Assembly: GCA_003427395.1 (NCBI GenBank)
Contig: BFEA01000027.1
Coordinates: 3,229,470-3,264,467, forward strand
Source: Chara braunii
Lineage: Eukaryota; Streptophyta; Charophyceae; Charales; Characeae
Direction of reading: 5' to 3'
DNA length: 34,998 nt
In this document: one piece after another, positions 1-8,845 of the stretch
Layout: each line of letters starts with the position of its first letter
Position numbering within the stretch: the first letter of the stretch is position 1
Position numbers and translations under genes: made by a program
Notes under the pieces: model-generated
The model's database searches: none
Told to the model about the DNA's origin: nothing
Seen by the model: the letters and a program-made list of their open reading frames with translations, nothing else

Positions 1-734
1 GTACTAACCTGTGAAGTTGGCGCCTTGATGCAGGTACCTCGAAGATGGAGCTGGAGCTATGGCGCCACAGGTAAGTCTCACTGGCCTCCGCCAGCCATCT
101 CTCTCAAACACGACTACTACCACCTACTAGCGCCCAGCGCTGAAGACTACTCCTAGTGCTACTAGCGCTTAACGCTGAAGACTACTACTAGCGCTAAGCT
201 ACTCCTGCAGCGCTCCTCCTGAGTGCTGCTGCCGAATCCTGAAGACTGTCTCCTGCCTTCTGTCCAACTACCTACCCGTGAAGTGCATGGGAACTCTCTA
301 TGTACTACTCGGCCTGCCTCCTGACTGCAGGGCGAGGCAGTCCAGGAGGCTGCTCTTGCCAATGCCAAAGGGAGTCAGAGGTTGCCTCTGCAGCTCCTGC
401 TTGAGGCTGTCGTGGGAATAGGCCAAAAATAGTCTGTTCCCGAAACCCTGGTTTTGTGCAGGTCGATCTTATGAGGGCAGGTCGATCTTATGAGGGCCCG
501 AAAGTGTTAGGGCAGGTCGATCTTATGAGGGCCCGAAAGTGACCCTCCGTTTCAGGCTGAAAGCCTCAGGGCTGAAAAACCCTGTTTTAGGCTGAAAACG
601 AAATAGGGCCTGCAGGCCCTCGTTTTCAGTTTTAAGGCTGAAACGACATGGGGCCTGTAAGCCCTTATTTTTAGGCTTTTAAGCTGAGAATGTGGGACGG
701 GCCTTGCAGGCCCGTGTGGCTACGCAGTATGCCA
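1..734 (-). repeat. Probable 3' LTR of the chromovirus
   Basis: This stretch has no coding signal and follows the putative polypurine tract on the minus strand. It is rich in short repeats: an AGCGCTGAAGACTAC-type motif around 135-195, a tandem block at 458-540, and three GGGCC...GGCCC palindromes at 606-619, 651-664 and 697-715. The outer LTR end may lie beyond the window, and without a second LTR the boundaries are inferred only from position and from the TG start at 734. Confidence 0.5.
458..540. repeat. Tandem repeat, three copies of a 20-bp core
   Basis: The core GCAGGTCGATCTTATGAGGG occurs from 458, 477 and 512. The second and third copies also share the following CCCGAAAGTG. Spacing is 19 then 35 bases. 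It lies inside the LTR-like region. Confidence 0.85.
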
Positions 735-844
735 CCCCCCGCCCTGCTTGAAAGACCGAGCTTACTTGCGAGGGCGAAGCTGTCTTTCTGAGGGAGGGAC
801 CACAGTCCGGGTGGGAGGAGCAGGTCATGAAGTTCCCTGAGCTA

Positions 845-1010
845 ACCTTTGTCGCTCGTAGTGAGCGTAGATCAGCAGTGCGGATGCTTTCAAATCTGTT
901 CCTGAAATCCACCGAGTGTCGTCGGGATCGCATGCTTTGAATGTAACTTTGTACAGTCGAGGTACTTGCGATCAGTGATGACGCGGTCAACTTCCTGATG
1001 ACCATCCATA
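845..1010 (-). pseudogene. Chromodomain of the Ty3 polyprotein
   Basis: Minus-strand translation gives EVDRVITDRKYLDC and then, one frame over, YKVTFKACDPDDTRW followed by LLIYAHYERQR. This is the usual chromodomain pattern of a start (EVERIL..R), a Y-V-F/W-K core, a D..W segment and a closing helix ending in YE-R. In chromoviruses this domain targets integration to marked chromatin. A frameshift near 958 separates the first strand from the core. It directly follows the integrase C-terminal GPW and HPVFHASKL motifs. Confidence 0.7.
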
Positions 1011-2478
1011 GATGGAGGGTCGTGCGATCGTCAGCCCGGGAAGTCGTCGCTCTTAGCTGGTGTATATGTTGTCAGCTTCGAGGCGTGAAAGACTGGATGG
1101 ACCATCAGATGCGGGGGGATGTTGATCACAAATGAAGGGCCATCGGGCTCATCGCTCGCGGCTGATGTTACGGGCCATGGTCCAAACCACTTGGGAAGCA
1201 GTTTGCGTGAAACATCCTATTCCAGTGCAAACTATTCCGCGGAGACGCAAACCAGATCACCGGCGCGGATGGGACATGGCACGCAACGCTTGTTGGCTTG
1301 CTGCTGCATGCGGACTTGAGCCTTTTGCATATTCGCGTGGGCTTGAGCAATTCCCTGTACTTCCGGACGGAAGCAGGAGAGCAAGTGGCGTCGATGTCGG
1401 CTGGTCGTGGGAGGAGAAGGTCGGCGAAGATACGGTCTTTCCGTCCACCGTGGTGCAACTCGAATGGAGTCACGCCGATCGCCGGGTGCACCGAAGTGTT
1501 GTAGGCGAACTCGATGTCGGGGAGGCGGTCAACCCAATCTTTCTGGTCCGGACGGATGAGCGTACGAAGCATCATTTGAGTGGTTTGATGTGCCCGCTCC
1601 GTTTGCCCGTCCGTCTGTGGATGTCGAGCCGAACTTGGTTTCATCTTCGTGTCGGACTCCTGCATGAGAGCAGTCCAAAATGTCGACATGAAGTGAGTGT
1701 CGCGGTTGCTGACTATGTCTTGCGGTACACCGTGGCCACAAATCCAGCCGGTGTGCAAGAGGCGTGACAACTCGGGAGCCGTGGAGTAGTACTTGCAAGG
1801 GAGAAAACGCGCATACGTACTCAAACGGTCCACCACCGTGAGGATGTCGTCGAGCCTGAGGCGATCGTGGGGAAATGGTCCGGTGACATCCATGGCAATG
1901 GAGATGCCGGGTTCCCTTGGGATAGGCATCGACCGCAACTCGCCGTAGGGGTTGCGATTGCGGGGCTTACTTCGTCGGCAAACTTCGCAAGAGTCGCAAT
2001 ACCGAGTGACATCGGTAATGAGGTCGGGCCATCCGAATCGTTGTCGAAGTCGTGCAATGGTGCGGTTGACTCCGAAATGGCCGGCGAGTCGCGGATCATG
2101 ATACTCGCCGAGAAGGCGAGTCCAAAGACGACGATCTCGTGGGACACATAGTAAGCCCTTGCCTCTTGAGTGGAGGAGCAAGTACCCGTCGGCAATGCGA
2201 TAGTGGCTGGCCGGCGGGTGATCCGAAGATAGCTGCGCGTACAATGTGGCGAAGTCCGGATCAGACTCATAACCCCGGATGAAGTGTCGTTGGAGTTCCT
2301 CGTCGAATGCGAAGGCATGATGTGTCGTAGTGCAAAGACCAGGTCTTCGCGAAAGTGCATCTGCTGCGCGATTAGAGAGGCAGGGGAGGTGTTTCGGTGT
2401 GAAGTCAAATTGGTCGATGAAGTACATCCATCGCCCGATCGTGCTGCTCACCGTATCCTGCGTCTTGTAGTAGGTCAA
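1010..2478 (-). pseudogene. Ty3 integrase, second catalytic Asp changed
   Basis: The frame starts with the end of RNase H (LSNRAADALSRRP), then runs through an HHCC zinc-binding segment (HPRLAGHFG ... CDSCEVC) and the catalytic core. The first Asp is in AMDVTGPFP and the Glu in HPQTDGQTERAHQ. The second catalytic position reads VSNRDTHF where the family has VSDRD: Asp is replaced by Asn, so the enzyme should be dead. The frame shifts near 1200, but the C-terminal part continues in another frame as KLLPKWFGPWPV and HPVFHASKLTTY. It would have inserted the element's cDNA into chromosomes. Confidence 0.9.
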
Positions 2479-4080
2479 TGGGTTGTTGTCCGTGACCCAT
2501 GTGAACCTACGACGCCCAAGGAGGAAGTGTCGTCATCGCTTGAGAACCATCACGAACGCGAGCAGCTCCTTCTTCCTTGTATCATCAAGCGAATTGATGG
2601 GAGACACTTTGTGGCTGAAATACTCCACAGGGTGTCAGTCGTCGCCGTCGTAGTTCCAAGACTGCCCCAATGCCATAGCCGGAAGCGTCAGCTGTCACTC
2701 TCATAGGCAGGGTGGGGTCATAGATACTAAGGACGGGTGCCATGAGCATGGCCGTCTTAAGTGCTTGGAATGACTGACGTGCGTCGTCATTGAATACGAA
2801 TGACACTTTTGGCGATTGCAATCTCGTCATAGGTGCAACAATCCTTGAGTACCCGGTGATGAATCGTTGATAGTTGCCCGCCAACCCCATGAATGAACGA
2901 ACGTCCGTGGTGTTGGTGGGCTCGGGCCATACGCGGAGGGCCTTGATCTTGTCCGCAAGCGGACGGATGCCTTGCGGCGTCACATAATGTCCCAAGTACT
3001 CCAGCTCCTGCCACACGAATTCGCATTTGTCGCGGTTGGCTTTGTGCTTGGCTTGTCGTAGCCGCTCCAAAACGGTGCACAGGTGTTCCACATGCTTGTC
3101 CAAACTTCGGCTGTACACCAGGATGTCGTCGAGGTAGATAAGTACAAATCGATCCAGCATGTGTCGGAACTCCGTTGTCATAGCCGCTTGGAAAGTGGTT
3201 GCGGCATTCGCAAGGCCAAATGGCATAACCAGCCATTCGAAATGCTCATATCGCGTCTTAAACGCGGTCTTATAGCAGTCCCCCTGCCGAATCTCGAGTT
3301 GGTGATATCCCGACTTGAGGTCAAGCTTGGAAAAGAACTTGGCGCCGCCCAGTCGTTCGAGAAGGTCGTCGATGCGTGGAAGAGGGCCGACGTTTCTGGT
3401 CGTTTGCTCGTTGAGCTTGCGATAATCGATGCACAATTGAAAATCCTTGTTCTTCTTCCGGACGAAGAGAACGGGAGCACCGTATGGCGATGAGCTAGGC
3501 CGAATCCAGCCTTTCTCCTGAAGGTCGTCAAGTTGTGCCCGTAGCACACTTAACTCTTCCTCGCCCATTCGGTAGATGCAACCGTGCGGACGTACAACCC
3601 CGTCCTCGAGGATGATCTCGTGGCGGATGGGCCGATTCGGGACTACTCCGTGCGGGCCTTCGAACACGTTGTCGTAGGCGTCGATAAGCTCGGTGATGCG
3701 TGGGTCCGAAGATGAGTCCGTCGATGAAGCGTCATGGGGCTGGAGGGCGTGGAGAAAACACACCCCCATCTCCTCGATGTCGTCTCTGATGATGGAAGCT
3801 CGCATGCTTGCGGAGGACACCACGTGGCAGCTGATCGAAGGGTGAGGAGGAGCCACCGTGCATGAGACTAGTACTCCGTTCCGATCACGAACGTGAACGG
3901 TGCGGGGGTAGAAGTTCACCGGGTGATCCTCGCTTCGCAGCCATGACATGCCCAAGATCGTGTCGAATTTGGTGTCCAAGATATCAAAGGACACCGCCTC
4001 GCTTGCATGCGGGGCAAAGTACACGGGGACGTCATCTATGCACCGATCGATTGACTTGTGCGTGTGACTGTCTGCCAACG
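2478..4080 (-). pseudogene. Ty3 reverse transcriptase and RNase H
   Basis: One long frame (2585 to about 4080) carries the end of the protease (FDTILGMSWL), the RT fingers (LFVRKKNKDFQLCIDYRKLN), DLKSGYHQ, MPFGLANA and the catalytic box YLDDILVYS, then LGHYVTPQG and the RNase H start VTADASGYGIGAVL. The RT motifs are all intact. After about 2585 the frame is lost and the RNase H end reappears in the frame of the integrase. The protein would copy element RNA to DNA and degrade the RNA strand. It is the best-preserved part of the element. Confidence 0.93.
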
Positions 4081-4300
4081 TGACTTGCGTAGGCTGGGAC
4101 TTCCTCCGGACGCGTGGGCCAAGGTCGGGCGTACCATAAAGTCCTGGCTCATGTAGTTGCGAGATACTCCGCAATCGATCAAAGCGTTGCAGGTCGCCTC
4201 TCCGATCTGAATGCGTACATATAACAATGGTGCGTCCATGTCGTCGTACCGTTGTGTCTTGAACTCGCGGCCTTCGCAATGTAATTGTGAAGGTCGAATA
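4040..4300 (-). pseudogene. Ty3 aspartic protease, active site altered
   Basis: Minus-strand translation shows YVRIQIGEATCNALIDCG then VSRNYMSQDFM, the retropepsin pattern of a beta strand leading to the active-site triplet. Retropepsins have D-S/T-G; here it is D-C-G, a change that probably lowers or abolishes activity. The second half of the protease (FDTILGMSWL) lies in a different frame around 3950, so a frameshift splits the domain between about 4090 and 4150. Confidence 0.75.
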
Positions 4301-4793
4301 CCTCTACTCCGGCGTCCATCAACGGAGTTGGTATTGCAGTGTGCAAGTAATCCCGCAGCTGTGCCATGAGCACGTTGCAATGCGGTTTCGGCAATCGACC
4401 GGACCGGGGAAGGGGCATCCATTGGCAGTCCGCAAACGTCAACGGGTCGAGTTCTTCAAGTCTTGACCATGACGTTGAATCCCCTGTGATAGATGGCGGC
4501 GAAAATGCCGAATCGGTTGTCGATGGTGGTGAAACCGTGCATGCGGTAGATTGTTGCACGTCCAACGGTTCGTCCAACGGTTCGTCCAACGGTGGGACCA
4601 AGTGGACAGCATAGTCCTCGTAGGTGTACTGAGAACTTGCGACATTCACATCCTCCCCAGATGTGTAGGAGGCCCGCTAGCAAGGCGGCCGAATCTGGCG
4701 GAGCGAGAGGTGGAGTCACCTCACCTCCCGCGGAACTCAGTTTCCCGAGTTGATACGAGGCCGAACATCCTCCTTGCCTTGATCCGGGCATAT
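4300..4793 (-). pseudogene. Linker upstream of the Ty3 protease, truncated
   Basis: An open stretch upstream of the protease encodes a Pro/Ser-rich linker that includes PLDEPLDEPLDV. That peptide is encoded by a 12-bp tandem repeat (TCCAACGGTTCG on the plus strand, 4561-4594, nearly three units). I see no recognisable gag. The element's similarity and base composition stop at about 4793, the junction with AT-rich DNA. Confidence 0.55.
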
Positions 4794-4796
4794 TTC

Positions 4797-5078
4797 TTAT
4801 GCAATCAAAGAAACACTTAGATAAACTAAAGTTACTTTCAACGGCCTAATCACTGTATGAGTTTTTGCTCGACTAGATAATAAAGATTGCAAAAAAATGA
4901 AGTAAAAGTAACGACCAGGCGCGAAGCGAACATAACTCTCTTTTTGACAAACAAAACCTATTAAAGTTGAAGTCGGATCAAATTTCAATCGATTTTTTGC
5001 ATTAAAAAAAATTGCATAACAAAATAATCTATTGCGTGCTTTATCAACTATGTGAATAAGTGGAAAAGCGGGGTTCAT
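4797..5078 (-). CDS. Unassigned 93-codon open frame in the organelle insert
   Basis: The minus strand is open for 93 codons with a basic, aromatic-rich translation (KARNRLFCYAIFFNAKNR, later SRAKTHTVIRPLKVT). I do not recognise it. It overlaps the end of the group II RT fragment in another frame. In AT-rich decayed organelle DNA a chance open frame is possible, and it may be a displaced part of an organelle gene. Confidence 0.25.
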   Translation of the reverse strand: MNPAFPLIHIVDKARNRLFCYAIFFNAKNRLKFDPTSTLIGFVCQKESYVRFAPGRYFYFIFLQSLLSSRAKTHTVIRPLKVTLVYLSVSLIA

Positions 5079-5180
5079 AAATAGGTTCGAAGATCATTCT
5101 AAGAATTTCTTGTATGATTCTGTCCTGGAAGCATGATACTCCCAGTGGACGTTTTTCGTTATCAAAGGTTCAAGAAAGAG
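5050..5180 (-). pseudogene. Group II intron reverse transcriptase fragment
   Basis: Minus-strand translation reads NEKRPLGVSCFQDRIIQ followed by EILRMIFEPIYEPRFSTYSH. This matches the conserved group II intron RT stretch K-RPLGIP..DR-VQE-LRMILE-IYEP-FS--SHGFR, in the fingers/palm region before the catalytic YADD. No YADD is seen downstream, so only this core survives. A possible N-terminal scrap (KLYKQLVRN) lies near 5230-5290. Such maturase/RT proteins splice and move organelle introns. Confidence 0.72.
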
Positions 5181-5375
5181 TCCATTATAATATAATGCCA
5201 GAAATCTAAGATCAATTTCTGACAAGTTGCTTATAGAGTTTAGATGGTTGCACTTCGTGCCATTGTTGAATTGTTGTCATAAGTGTCAAATCAAAAAAGT
5301 TACAGCAGATCAGATAAGTTTAGATTTCTCATAACAAAGCTATTTTTTTTTGCGGCGCATTAAAAAGTTGAATAG

Positions 5376-5540
5376 AACTTTTATTGCACTAAATGTTTAT
5401 TGAATGCTCTAAAAAAAAAAATCTAAAAAGAAGAGTAACTATCCAAGGCAGTAGGTTATTCAACTTTTATTGCACTAAATGTTTATTGAATGCTCTATAA
5501 AAAAAATCTAAAAAGAAGAGTAACTATCCAAGGCAGTAGG
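5376..5540. repeat. Tandem duplication of about 80 bp inside cemA
   Basis: Positions 5376-5455 and 5462-5540 are near-identical copies, differing mainly in the length of an internal A run. The period is about 85 bases. It duplicates the part of cemA encoding LLLPWIVTLL and the residues after it. Confidence 0.92.
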
Positions 5541-5703
5541 AGCAAAAAAATCCATATTGAATAAAAGCTAAAGCTTGATATTTGGCAAAGCGAAATTCTC
5601 GAAATAGAATTAAAGCTGTTTTACCAGTCAATTCAGTTTTGAATCGATACAAAGTTCGAGTAATAGATCTAGGAATAAAACCAATATTCTCATAAGCTAT
5701 TTA
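5376..5703 (-). pseudogene. cemA: Plastid cemA (ycf10) fragment
   Basis: Minus-strand translation from 5700 gives ENIGFIPRSITRTLYRFKTE, then LTGKTALILFREFRFAKYQA and, in the next membrane segment, FLLLLPWIVTLLF. This is the N-terminal pattern of CemA, a plastid envelope protein linked to inorganic carbon uptake and proton exchange. After the membrane segment the frame is hit by stops and a frameshift (EHSIN in another frame), and part is tandemly duplicated. The C-terminal half is absent. Assigned from remembered family sequence; rather confident. Confidence 0.72.
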
Positions 5704-6847
5704 ATCAATATTAGTAAGAATACGTAAATGAATTTTTTTTTGTTATTTTGGATTACAAATATAATATAAGTAATTATAGGTAATAAGCGATATAGTTATA
5801 TACGATAGAAAAAGAATAGACTATTCTTCTTCTTAATATTTTTTTTTCTATATAGAAAGAAAGAGAAATTAAGTAAAATGTAAACAACATGATTTTTATT
5901 TATTATCAATACTCACTTCTCAAATATATTAATTTATAATTCAATAAAATGTATTCTAGTATTCAATAGGATAATCAATAAATAATGAAATGAATTTCTA
6001 TCAATACTAATTCATCTCGTTAATTCATCTATTATAATCTTATATCCACTAATGAATCAAATCAATGTGGAAAAGAAGTCGCCCATCTGCCTTCTGTTCT
6101 GTATGAATGACATTCACGCTTGTTTGTAGACAATTTACAATACATAAATACTGTCTATTGTATGATTGTATTCTAAAATTTTACAGTATATTTTTATATT
6201 TATATTCGACATATTTATATTTGACATATTTATATTTGACATATTTATATTTGATACATTCATATTTTATATTTTATATATTGATTACAATATGAATACT
6301 TGATAGATCTTTTTTTTTTGTTTTTTGTCATCTTATATACATCTTTCCAACATAGAAATTTCAGATAGGAGGATAAAGAGTATATGATAGATTCAAATGA
6401 TATATTTTTTAGTAGACATAACAAAAGAATCTATGAATCCAATAAATTAATCTCTCTCTAGATCTAATCAATCTATTTATACATCACAAATATCACAATT
6501 CGAAGCTATCTGAAAATTTTATGAAGGTAAAAAAAAGAAGAAAACATTAGCATTTATGAGAATTCCGAATAAATAGGATAACACTTTAGGTTTAGGTGTA
6601 GTAAGTAATTTTTATTTTTATTTTTCTTCAAACTAGTCTACTAATGACATAAGTGGGTCTGGCCTCCTATCCTATATGATATATATCAAAATTTTTTACT
6701 TTACAAAATTTTTTATTTTTTTATTTTATATAGATCATAAACTCATTTAGTGAAATTTAATTAACTTACAAGAAAATCAAATATGCATAGAATCAATATA
6801 TACGAATCATATATAAATATTTCATAGAAATATCTCTGAGATTTACG
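5704..6847. other. AT-rich spacer with a 15-bp tandem repeat
   Basis: This is very AT-rich and non-coding, as in plastid intergenic DNA. The unit GACATATTTATATTT is repeated exactly at 6208-6222, 6223-6237 and 6238-6252, with degenerate flanks; the short frame across it is a product of the repeat. An AGGAGG-like site at 6367 precedes a start codon at 6384, but the frame closes after about 25 codons and is not recognised. I see no tRNA. Confidence 0.6.
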
Positions 6848-7093
6848 TCTCCTAAGCCCGATTCTATTTACAGAAGTCGTTTAGTTAACATGATGGTTAA
6901 CCGAATCTTAAAAAATGAAAAAAAATCCTTAGCTTCTCGTATTTTATACAACGCAATCAAATAAATTAAGCATAAAAGAAAGAAAAATCCATCTTTAATA
7001 CTTCGATAAACTGTAGTACGAGCAACTCCTAAAATTACAATAAAAGCACGTAGAATAGGTGGCTTTAATTATCAAGTTAAAATTAAATTAATT
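6848..7093 (+). pseudogene. rps7: Plastid rps7 fragment
   Basis: Translation from 6851 reads [20 protein letters not shown], then [13 protein letters not shown], a stop, further blocks, and ATPKITIKARRIGGFNYQV. This is the ribosomal protein S7 core (PIYRNRLVNMLVNRIL ... VRRIGGSTYQVP), which sits in the small subunit head at the exit site. In-frame TAA codons fall at 6962 and 7007; the second looks like CAA to TAA, a change expected from methyl-C decay in the nucleus. The C-terminal third is missing. Confidence 0.88.
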
Positions 7094-7380
7094 TTATTTT
7101 ATTTTATTAAATTGAATAAATAAAGTTAAGGCAAATAGCAAAGAAATGAACAAGATATATTTTTTATTATAACATAGATTATATACTCATTGAAGACGTC
7201 CAGTACTTGACAATCTAAGTGGTCTTATCAAGTGGCCTCTTTTAGGGGTCCTCATCGTTTTACTGACCGAAAAATCTCACAAGTCTCCCTCTTTGAGCTT
7301 TTGATTTTAAAAAATTGCAAGGTACAACAATTGATACACAAATTTATCAACATTTGTATGATTCATGGGAAAAAAGTAAA
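7094..7380. other. Organelle-like stretch without assigned gene
   Basis: AT-rich DNA lies between the rps7 and rps2 fragments. A 64-codon frame at 7232-7426 is open on the plus strand but matches nothing I know and overlaps the end of rps2. No tRNA cloverleaf was seen. Confidence 0.4.
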
Positions 7381-7669
7381 ATTTCTTGATTTAATTGCCT
7401 TTTTAGATTTGTTGCATCTTTTTTAGGTAAATTATGAAAANCACCTAACTTTTCTTGTGTCTCTAGATTCTTAAGTCGTTGAATTCGAGTTTCTATCGCC
7501 ATCCAATTAGTTAACATACCACCTAGCCATCTTTGATTTACATAATGACATCTAGATTTAAGTGCTTCTGATTTATTAAGTTAGAAGTTTGAAATTTTGT
7601 TTCTACTAATAAAAAATATTTCTTATTACTAGCTGCATTAGCTAAAAAATCACAAGCTTCATATAATAA
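7381..7669 (-). pseudogene. rps2: Plastid rps2 fragment
   Basis: Minus-strand translation gives [20 protein letters not shown], then after a frameshift near 7575 [20 protein letters not shown] followed by [14 protein letters not shown] and [31 protein letters not shown] is the signature of ribosomal protein S2 of the small subunit. A second frame break occurs at the ambiguous base 7441. Both ends of the gene are missing. Confidence 0.88.
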
Positions 7670-7832
7670 GTTCCCTGAACTTCGTTTCACTCGTCCTTTT
7701 CCCCACCTATCTCCCCCGTTGCTACCTCCTTACTCCTTGTGCCAACCTTCCCTCTCCGCAATGCTACCGTCGAAACTCAGTCAATGGGCGCGAGGATGAA
7801 GAAAATCATCGCACGCAGTCATAACAACATAC

Positions 7833-7842
7833 AAAAAAAAAA
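7833..7842 (-). terminator. Pol III-type T run after the U6 copy
   Basis: Ten T residues on the minus strand immediately follow the U6-like sequence, the standard RNA polymerase III stop signal. Confidence 0.6.
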
Positions 7843-7938
7843 TGTAGGGGCACTTCCCGACTTTATACATGTCGTCCTTGCGCAGGGGCCATGTTAGTCT
7901 TCTCTATCGTTCCAATTATAACGGATATCTCAAAGGAC
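7843..7938 (-). ncRNA. U6: U6 snRNA-like copy, probably a pseudogene
   Basis: Read on the minus strand, this aligns end to end with plant U6, the catalytic snRNA of the spliceosome. It contains AATTGGAACGATA, then GAGAAGACTAAC, then ATGGCCCCTGCGCAAGGA, and a diverged 3' part before the T run. Key elements are damaged. The ACAGAGA box has lost CA (GATA-GAGAAG), and the catalytic AGC triad reads AAC (plus strand 7893-7895). The 5' stem-loop is also changed. No TATA-like element lies about 30 bases upstream. It is most likely a retroposed or chimeric pseudogene. Confidence 0.88.
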
Positions 7939-8250
7939 AGCACCACGGTAGTGCTATCCCAACAGTTCGTGGCTGTATCCACGGAACTAGGCTGCTGGGC
8001 TTCCCGACCGGTCCCGCAGGCCGACGCCGGACTGCATCCCAGAATGGAATAGGAAATAAGAAAAATAAACAAATAAAGCCTTAGGTAAAACTCAAAAAAT
8101 AAAAATAAAAAGTAAAAATTAAAAAATGAAGCCGACAAGGGAGGGGAACCACCGACTCCTGGTCCTTGGCCCTGCCTCGCGGGCCAGCAGTCGGAACCCC
8201 CAGCAAAAAGCCAAGGGGGACAGTTCCGCGGGACCCTCAACCCCTCAACT
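7939..8250. other. Non-coding stretch upstream of U6, with a hairpin
   Basis: Next to U6, on the minus strand, GGATAGCAC and GTGGTGCTGTCC form a strong short hairpin (about 7938-7962). A GC-rich part at 8205-8245 resembles pieces at about 13205 and 18435 (the GGGGGATAGC..CGGGCCC type), so it belongs to a dispersed repeat. I see no gene. Confidence 0.5.
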
Positions 8251-8640
8251 CCTTAGATTTGCAGAAATTTTGGCAGCTCTTCCGGTAGAGAAAGTGCTAT
8301 TCCAATATTTATACAACGCTAAGTTCAAAAAAAATGACTTTGACTTCTCAAGGTCTAATTTTGTCTGACTCCCTGAATTAATAAAAAATTAGGCAGCACT
8401 CCCTTTAAAAAATGAGGTTTCTCATATTTTTACTAAGCCAAAAAGTCAGAAAAGTTGGACCCTGAAAAAGACAAAATTTGACTAACTCCTTGGTTTTGTA
8501 GAAATTTCGGCAGTTCTTCCCGTAGAGAAAGTGGCTTACCAAGATTTATACAAGCCAAAGTATAATAAAAGATCCCAAAAAATGCAAAAATTTACCAAAG
8601 TAAAAAAAACTTAGCTCATAAAATGCAGGAATTGAAACTA
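8248..8640. repeat. Direct repeats of an AAATTTCGGCAG-type motif
   Basis: Segments 8248-8314 and 8485-8555 are direct copies of one another (about 80 per cent by eye), each with ACTCCTT..TTTGCAGAAATTT-GGCAG and TAGAGAAAGTG. A shorter third copy lies near 8385-8410 (ATTAGGCAGCACTCCC). I recall similar GGCAG-CTCCCC motifs from LTRs and 3' regions of plant gypsy elements, so LTR origin is likely but unproven. Confidence 0.6.
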
Positions 8641-8845
8641 ACTTTTATGACTCTAGCACGTGGCGAGCAACTAAAGCAACTACCTAACAACTGAAACTCG
8701 GACTAAGTCGTAGTCGCGCTCAGTCACATGCAAGGTCAAATCACAAAGATAAGTACTTTCACAATCCCCAACTTAACCTTAACAAACAATAGTTCATAAT
8801 ATTTCAATGATTTATCCCTTTATACCCAACTTACATAAGGCATAA
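8641..8845. other. Non-coding stretch
   Basis: I see no gene, RNA or clear repeat between the GGCAG repeats and the hairpin array. Confidence 0.4.

Larger units (their letters stand above)
1..4793 (-). mobile_element. Ty3/gypsy chromovirus, 5'-truncated and decayed
   Basis: Read on the minus strand, the order is protease, RT, RNase H, integrase, chromodomain, LTR-like end, which is the Ty3/gypsy order; the C-terminal chromodomain places it with the chromoviruses. The coding parts sit in several frames, so frameshifts have broken a single polyprotein. A purine run on the minus strand (735-748) is followed by TGGCATACTG, which fits a polypurine tract and LTR start at 734. No copy of that LTR start occurs beyond 4650, and I see no gag zinc knuckle. 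The element therefore ends abruptly at about 4793, where AT-rich organelle-like DNA begins. Confidence 0.88.
4795..7680. other. Organelle-derived insert (plastid-like, mosaic)
   Basis: Base composition turns sharply AT-rich between about 4795 and 7680. Within it are, in order, a group II intron RT fragment (minus), a cemA fragment (minus), an rps7 fragment (plus) and an rps2 fragment (minus). All carry stop codons or frameshifts, which fits plastid (perhaps partly mitochondrial) DNA moved to the nucleus and no longer under selection. The mixed orientations and non-plastid spacing suggest rearrangement or joining of several pieces. A mis-assembled organelle contig is less likely because the genes are broken. 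Confidence 0.8.

Noticed and set aside
61-90. Possible exon end ATGGCGCCACAG followed by GTAAGT
   Set aside because: A good donor-like site, but there is no supporting open frame or acceptor and it lies in an LTR-like region.
458-540. CRISPR-like direct repeats
   Set aside because: Spacers are unequal and too short, and the context is a eukaryotic LTR.
1119-2706. Plus-strand frames of up to 211 codons at 1132-1767 and 2284-2706
   Set aside because: They overlie the minus-strand integrase and RNase H, whose motifs are clear; the plus frames have no recognisable motif.
6107-6295. 62-codon frame with YLYLTYLYLTYLYL repeats
   Set aside because: It is produced by the 15-bp tandem repeat in AT-rich spacer and is not a plausible protein.
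7869-8240. Frames on both strands across the U6 copy
   Set aside because: They overlap the snRNA-like sequence and a dispersed GC-rich repeat, with no protein similarity.
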